Below are positions 6,091-8,406 of a stretch of DNA of 8,406 nt, in pieces (within the stretch, counting starts at the first letter, position 1; every line of letters starts with the position of its first letter). The notes beneath the pieces were generated by a model, which was not told where the DNA came from, searched no databases, and saw nothing but the letters and a program-made list of their open reading frames with translations. The DNA lies in contig CANPDS010000101.1 in assembly GCA_947573015.1 (NCBI GenBank), forward strand, positions 1 to 8,406, written 5' to 3'. A program made the translations under genes and the position numbers. This DNA comes from an uncultured Muribaculum sp. GTDB taxonomy: Bacteria; Bacteroidota; Bacteroidia; Bacteroidales; Muribaculaceae.

Positions 6091-7557
6091 TCAAATGAGC
6101 GGCGTGGTATTGTCTCTGGGCTTTATGCGCAGAGATGCGTACATTATAGCTGCAAGGGCTATGAACAGGCCGATGCTTCCGGTAAGCAGCGCGAAAGTCT
6201 CAAGGCAGAGAAGTATATAGATAAACAGGTATATCACACTCAATAGAGCGGCTATCGTTATGGCGATTTTGCGCGACTTTATGATGCCGAGCATGTAGAT
6301 GCCGACAAGACCGATAGTCATGACTGAGGCTATGAGGTAGCTTGCGCCGAAGCCAATATGCTCTGACAGTGATAGGAGCAGAGAATAGAAGAGGATAAGT
6401 GCCAGCCCGATAAGAAGGTACTGGAACATGTTGATCGGGTGTCTTGTCATTATCTCGGCAAACAGTACGGAGATAAAAGTTAGCAATATTACTATGATGG
6501 CATATTTTATGGCGCGGGAGGTCTTGTGGTATTGGTCGACAGGAACAAGCATATTTACCGCTACTCCTGAACGTGCGATGGGACATGCGCGATCTTCGGT
6601 AAATACCTGTGGATAGCTACGGTTGTTGGAGTTGAGTATCCATTCGGCTGAGAAGGTGTCTTTATCTACGGTGCGTTCTGACGGGATGAACATTCCTACA
6701 AATGAAGGGGATTTGCATACTCCATTTATCGTAATGAGATTTTCTCCACCGATTGGTGTCACTCCCAGCGATTCCGATCCTTTCAATTTCATTGTCAAAG
6801 AATAGGAAATGATGGAATCGGGAATTGAGGATATGTGCAATGGCGCCTGCATGCATCCTGATTGTCCATCGTTATCATCATATGACAATTTGTGAGATGA
6901 GGTGTAGATATATTCAGTGTCGTTATCAGGAGTCTGATTTACATATACTATGGTATTTGTTGTGCCATTCAATGTATATTCTGCGTTTCCGAACTTCAGT
7001 GACGATATAGTCTCGATGCCCTTAAGGTCACCTATGCCTATGGTTATGTATGCTTTGTCGAGTTGGAAGGCTGATGGAGCGATGCCCAAGGTATTTGCGA
7101 TCTGCATATTGAAAGACCCGTGCAGTTTTATGTCGGCATTATACACGGTGGTTTCGTATATGCTTCGTGACAGAGTCTGCGAGTCGATGTCGGCTGTCGC
7201 ATTTTGAGATGATGGGAGTATGTGGATCTCGCCGGTAGTGGCTTCCTGTCCGTCTTCTCCCTTGATGGCGTATGGTATTGATATTATAGGCCCGGAAATC
7301 AGCTGCGGACCGCTCCATGATGAAGATATTTCCTGAGTGGTATCTTCCTGGCGGCTTTGACGCTCATCTGTGAGTGCGTATATTATCATGTCAGGGATAA
7401 GCAATAGCAAGGATATGCCGACAATAACGAGCACTTTCAGGCTTATTGATTGCTGTGGAGCCATTGGGGGTCGGCGATATGGATGTCCCTGAATATTTGA
7501 TGCCGGAGGAACAGGTATGTTTTTTATTGGGGGAGGGGTAGGGCGCGAGGTTTCCAT
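6091..7557 (-). CDS. creD: CreD-family inner-membrane protein (cell envelope integrity)
   Basis: This 488-residue protein matches the CreD (Cet) family. In E. coli, creD belongs to the CreBC regulon and its overexpression gives colicin E2 tolerance; its biochemical role is not known. A cytoplasmic tail of about 40 residues precedes the first membrane helix (about 41-62). A large periplasmic domain (about 63-345) follows, with the family signatures WSGPQLISGPIISIPY (81-96), LSRSIYETTVYNADIKLHGSF (129-149) and IGIGDLKGI (173-181). Five more helices follow at about 349-370, 377-398, 402-424, 430-450 and 454-475. The strongest signatures are LVPVDQYHKTSRAIKYAII (337-355) and SLSEHIGFGASYLIA (396-410). 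The N-terminus is unusual: METSRPTPPPIKNIPVPP and beyond are proline-rich, whereas E. coli CreD starts almost at its first helix. No creBC genes are in the window; an AraC-type regulator lies upstream in the same direction. The start at 7557 is supported by a promoter 25 bases upstream. Confidence 0.92.
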   Translation of the reverse strand: METSRPTPPPIKNIPVPPASNIQGHPYRRPPMAPQQSISLKVLVIVGISLLLLIPDMIIYALTDERQSRQEDTTQEISSSWSGPQLISGPIISIPYAIKGEDGQEATTGEIHILPSSQNATADIDSQTLSRSIYETTVYNADIKLHGSFNMQIANTLGIAPSAFQLDKAYITIGIGDLKGIETISSLKFGNAEYTLNGTTNTIVYVNQTPDNDTEYIYTSSHKLSYDDNDGQSGCMQAPLHISSIPDSIISYSLTMKLKGSESLGVTPIGGENLITINGVCKSPSFVGMFIPSERTVDKDTFSAEWILNSNNRSYPQVFTEDRACPIARSGVAVNMLVPVDQYHKTSRAIKYAIIVILLTFISVLFAEIMTRHPINMFQYLLIGLALILFYSLLLSLSEHIGFGASYLIASVMTIGLVGIYMLGIIKSRKIAITIAALLSVIYLFIYILLCLETFALLTGSIGLFIALAAIMYASLRIKPRDNTTPLI

Positions 7558-7582
7558 TGCTTATGTGGTTTATTATAATTCG

Positions 7583-7613
7583 CAAATATATGCGTTTTTA
7601 TCGACTTGTGCAA
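7583..7613 (-). promoter_or_regulatory. Bacteroidota-type promoter for creD
   Basis: On the minus strand a TTG (-33 box, 7611-7613) is followed by 20 bases and TATATTTG (-7 box, 7583-7590), a full match to the TAnnTTTG consensus with the expected spacing. The creD ATG is 25 bases beyond the -7 box, giving a short leader of about 20 bases. It implies creD can be transcribed independently of the AraC-type gene, whose stop codon is at 7642. Confidence 0.75.
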
Positions 7614-7622
7614 TGGGATTGC
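7610..7622. repeat. Small perfect inverted repeat on the creD -33 box
   Basis: GCAATGGGATTGC is a 5-base inverted repeat (GCAAT / ATTGC) around a 3-base centre. Its left arm, on plus-strand coordinates, covers the -33 TTG of the creD promoter. It could be a small operator or a chance palindrome. It is not a convincing terminator for the AraC-type gene because the stem is short and no T-run follows. Confidence 0.3.
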
Positions 7623-7641
7623 TATTAACTTTGATTGGGGG

Positions 7642-8406
7642 CTATTCAAGGGGGCTGGACCGGAACTGGCGTGGCGACTGGCCGGTAATGTGTTTGAAAT
7701 ATTTGCCGAAAAATGATTGGTTGGCAAAGTTGAGCCGTGTGCTTATCTCTTGTATTGTGAGGCCTGTGTTGCGTAGCAGATTCTTGGCTTCGAGCACCAC
7801 GTATGAGTCAATCCAGTCGCCGGCTGTGCGTCCGCTGGCGTCCTTTATCATGGCTGAAAGGTGTTTGGGGCTTACAAACAGACGCTCGGCATAATATGCG
7901 ACTGAACGTTCGGTGCGGAAATTCTCTTCGACCAATTGTATGAAGCCATATAGCAGTGCGTCTTTGCGGCGCATGGCTCCTGGAGTGCGTTCCCCCATAT
8001 GCGATGCGTATAGGCTGAGTGTCTCGAAAAACAGCGCTTCAAGTAATGAGCGCACTATGTCGGTGCGGAATGCATTGCCAGATATGCCGTAAGCATGCCG
8101 TTGGATAAGGTTGCGAAGCTCGACCTGATCAGCTACATCTGTCGTGGATAGGTTGATTACCGGATGGTCGTGGAAGTGGACAAGCGAAGGAAGCATCTGT
8201 GTCAGCCCTGGTATGGTTTCGCCAAAGAAACGTGTGGATACCATTATGACATGTCCGCGAAAGTCGGGAGAGGTGGTATATGAATGGAATACGTGTCCTG
8301 GTCTCATCACAATCAGCGAATTGGCGGTGAGACTGTGGCTGCGGTTGTCATAATTGATGCTTAAAGTTCCGCGTTCGCATAAAACCGAGAGGAAAAAGTC
8401 GATTTT
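7642..8406 (-). CDS. AraC-family transcriptional regulator, 5' end outside the window
   Basis: The frame stays open from its TAG (7642-7644) to the window edge, so 255 codons are visible and the true start lies beyond 8406. A GTG at 8310 is not the start, because the upstream codons read as a good AraC sensor domain (KIDFFLSVLCERGTLSINYD, then LTANSLIVMRPGHVFHSY, with the typical cupin pattern of a strand pair and a GH turn). The DNA-binding domain lies in about the last 100 residues. The first helix-turn-helix is around SVAYYAERLFVSPKHLSAMIKDASG. The linker helix is around AGDWIDSYVVLEAKNLL. The second helix-turn-helix is TIQEISTRLNFANQSFFGKYFKHITGQSP with the family's FxxxFFGKYFKxxxGxSPxxFR pattern. 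The effector is unknown. Many Bacteroidota regulators of this shape act on nearby genes, so creD just downstream is a possible target, but this is inference. Confidence 0.9.
   Translation of the reverse strand, partial: KIDFFLSVLCERGTLSINYDNRSHSLTANSLIVMRPGHVFHSYTTSPDFRGHVIMVSTRFFGETIPGLTQMLPSLVHFHDHPVINLSTTDVADQVELRNLIQRHAYGISGNAFRTDIVRSLLEALFFETLSLYASHMGERTPGAMRRKDALLYGFIQLVEENFRTERSVAYYAERLFVSPKHLSAMIKDASGRTAGDWIDSYVVLEAKNLLRNTGLTIQEISTRLNFANQSFFGKYFKHITGQSPRQFRSSPLE

Noticed and set aside
7517..7894. 125-codon open frame on the plus strand
   Set aside because: It spans the antisense of creD's start, the promoter region and the AraC-type DNA-binding domain; the conserved motifs are all on the minus strand.
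7642..8310. AraC-type gene starting at the GTG at 8310
   Set aside because: The 32 codons upstream to the window edge are open and read as conserved sensor-domain sequence, so the gene is partial rather than starting here.

Overview
The window looks like chromosomal core sequence from a member of Bacteroidota, probably order Bacteroidales and possibly close to Muribaculaceae. Three things suggest this. The protein families and their residue-level signatures fit (a fused RibBA, a long LptF/LptG-type permease, a CreD-family protein). Good Shine-Dalgarno sequences are missing before most starts. Two promoters match the Bacteroidota pattern of a TTG/TTTG box, 20 bp, then TAnnTTTG. No mobile element, CRISPR array, tRNA or rRNA was seen. 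The taxonomic call is inference from familiarity, not from a search.

All genes lie on the minus strand, so transcription runs from high to low coordinates. In that order: (1) an AraC-family regulator, 7642-8406, with its 5' end beyond the window; (2) a creD-like inner-membrane protein gene, 6091-7557, with its own promoter at 7583-7613; (3) an LptF/LptG-family permease gene, 4071-6014, with a promoter (6059-6090) that begins directly after the creD stop codon; (4) ribBA, 2797-3992, broken by an internal deletion; (5) a class I/II PLP-dependent aminotransferase gene, 1540-2742; (6) a LolC/LolE-type lipoprotein-release permease gene, 257-1519. Bases 1-256 are AT-rich and hold no supported gene.

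Genes 3 to 6 have gaps of 78, 54 and 20 bases with no convincing promoter or terminator between them, so they are probably one operon. It mixes outer-membrane biogenesis (LPS export, lipoprotein release) with riboflavin synthesis and amino-acid metabolism.

The most notable observation is ribBA. The DHBP-synthase half is intact. The GTP cyclohydrolase II half changes reading frame just after its GRGIGLM motif, exactly where about 19 bases (six residues plus one base, including the catalytic tyrosine equivalent to E. coli RibA Tyr105) appear to be missing. Everything downstream is well conserved in the new frame. This is either a very recent inactivating deletion or a sequence/assembly error. 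I found no convincing new biological system; the rest reads as ordinary housekeeping sequence.
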